64,000 nucleotides of DNA from assembly GCF_002954265.1 (NCBI RefSeq), contig NZ_PPSL01000002.1, positions 372,001-436,000 on the forward strand. Reading direction: 5' to 3'. Position numbers and translations under genes: made by a program. This stretch comes from Flavipsychrobacter stenotrophus. Its GTDB lineage: Bacteria > Bacteroidota > Bacteroidia > Chitinophagales > Chitinophagaceae. Below, one piece after another: positions 63,649 through 64,000 of the stretch; within the stretch, counting starts at the first letter, position 1; each line of letters begins with the position of its first letter. The notes below the pieces were generated by a model, which was given only the letters and a program-made list of their open reading frames with translations, did no database searches and was not told the origin of the DNA.

Positions 63649-64000
63649 ATGGCCAACGCACCAGCAGCATCATATAAAGGCATACTTGAAGAGGCCGGTA
63701 ACCAGGTACTTTTTATGTTCCGCTTCTTCAGAAATATTTTCCGCTTCGACTTTGAGTGGGAGGAATTTATACGCCAGTGCTATATGATCGGATATAAATC
63801 TTTTCCGCTTGTGGGTATAACGGGGTTTATTATAGGTTTCGTTATCACACTACAGTCTGAACCTACCATGAAGGCTTTTGGGGCAGAAAGTTTTATACCC
63901 AAGATGGTAGCGATATCATTGATACGCGAGATATGCCCCGTAGTAATAGCATTGATATGCGCCGGTAAAATATCATCGGGGATTGGCGCTGAACTGGGTA
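63649..64000 (+). CDS. MlaE-family ABC transporter permease (3' end outside window)
   Basis: 117 codons visible, MANAPAASYKGILEEAGNQV start. Shows the MlaE core: membrane span GITGFIIGFVITLQS, and SLIREICPVVIALICAGKIS followed by SGIGAEL. This is the inner-membrane permease of an Mla-type lipid transport system; the ATPase and MCE partners would be beyond the window. Upstream TTGAATATTTGC may be its promoter. Confidence 0.85.
   Translation, partial: MANAPAASYKGILEEAGNQVLFMFRFFRNIFRFDFEWEEFIRQCYMIGYKSFPLVGITGFIIGFVITLQSEPTMKAFGAESFIPKMVAISLIREICPVVIALICAGKISSGIGAELG

Noticed and set aside
1-64000. tRNA, rRNA or tmRNA genes
   Set aside because: No cloverleaf with GTTCRANNC near an acceptor stem or rRNA-like block was noticed by eye. 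A tRNA scan would be decisive.

Overview
The window is chromosomal DNA from a member of the Bacteroidota, most likely a Chitinophagaceae-like bacterium. Supporting signs are a type III glutamine synthetase, the type IX secretion (T9SS) genes gldJ, porU and porV, six secreted proteins with T9SS type A C-terminal sorting domains, promoters of the TTG-N20-TAnnTTTG kind, and many family-specific proteins (DUF3109, DUF4159, YHYH). No rRNA, tRNA or CRISPR array was seen.

Layout. 1-1.6 kb: end of a phage-terminase-like HTH protein, then a gene-free stretch dense in dispersed repeats. 1.7-8 kb: phosphopantetheinyl transferase, glutamine synthetase III, a VTT-type membrane protein, a DUF2007-like membrane protein and DNA polymerase III delta'. 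7.8-15.3 kb (minus strand): three glycosyltransferases, a secreted beta-sandwich protein, DUF4159, rsmE and an ECF sigma factor. 15-20 kb (mostly plus): small proteins, alpha/beta hydrolase, CBS protein, DUF3109, aspartokinase. 20-26 kb: T9SS cargo proteins around cytochrome c maturation genes ccmF and ccmE. 26-32 kb: an extracytoplasmic redox locus (YHYH protein, di-heme peroxidase, BNR-type protein, Met/His-rich barrel). 32-38 kb: DUF445, UbiA-like protein, acyl-CoA carboxylase beta subunit, murF. 36.7-43.6 kb: gldJ divergent from porU-porV, which encode parts of the machine that exports and anchors the T9SS cargo in this window. 43.7-44.5 kb: a REP-associated tyrosine transposase (RAYT) flanked by palindromes. 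44.5-57.4 kb: two giant secreted proteins, each a seven-motif FG-GAP region plus many Ig-like repeats plus a sorting domain. 57.4-58.7 kb: a 1.27-kb gene-free region with origin-like signals. 58.7-64 kb: small secreted protein, rhodanese, LD-carboxypeptidase, glmM operon, lipoprotein and the start of an MlaE-type permease.

The most unusual aspect is the intergenic DNA. At least five distinct families of short palindromic repeats are spread through it. One family (GTRG-GAGACGC palindromes) flanks the RAYT gene and recurs at four other places, one of which supplies the stop codon of ccmF. Other families are a 174-176 bp element with CGGGTC/GACCCG ends, an 88-bp element with TCGGGCAT/ATGCCCGA motifs, a double-hairpin element, and paired CTTCGG stem-loops. 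I did not recognise any of these other four as named elements.
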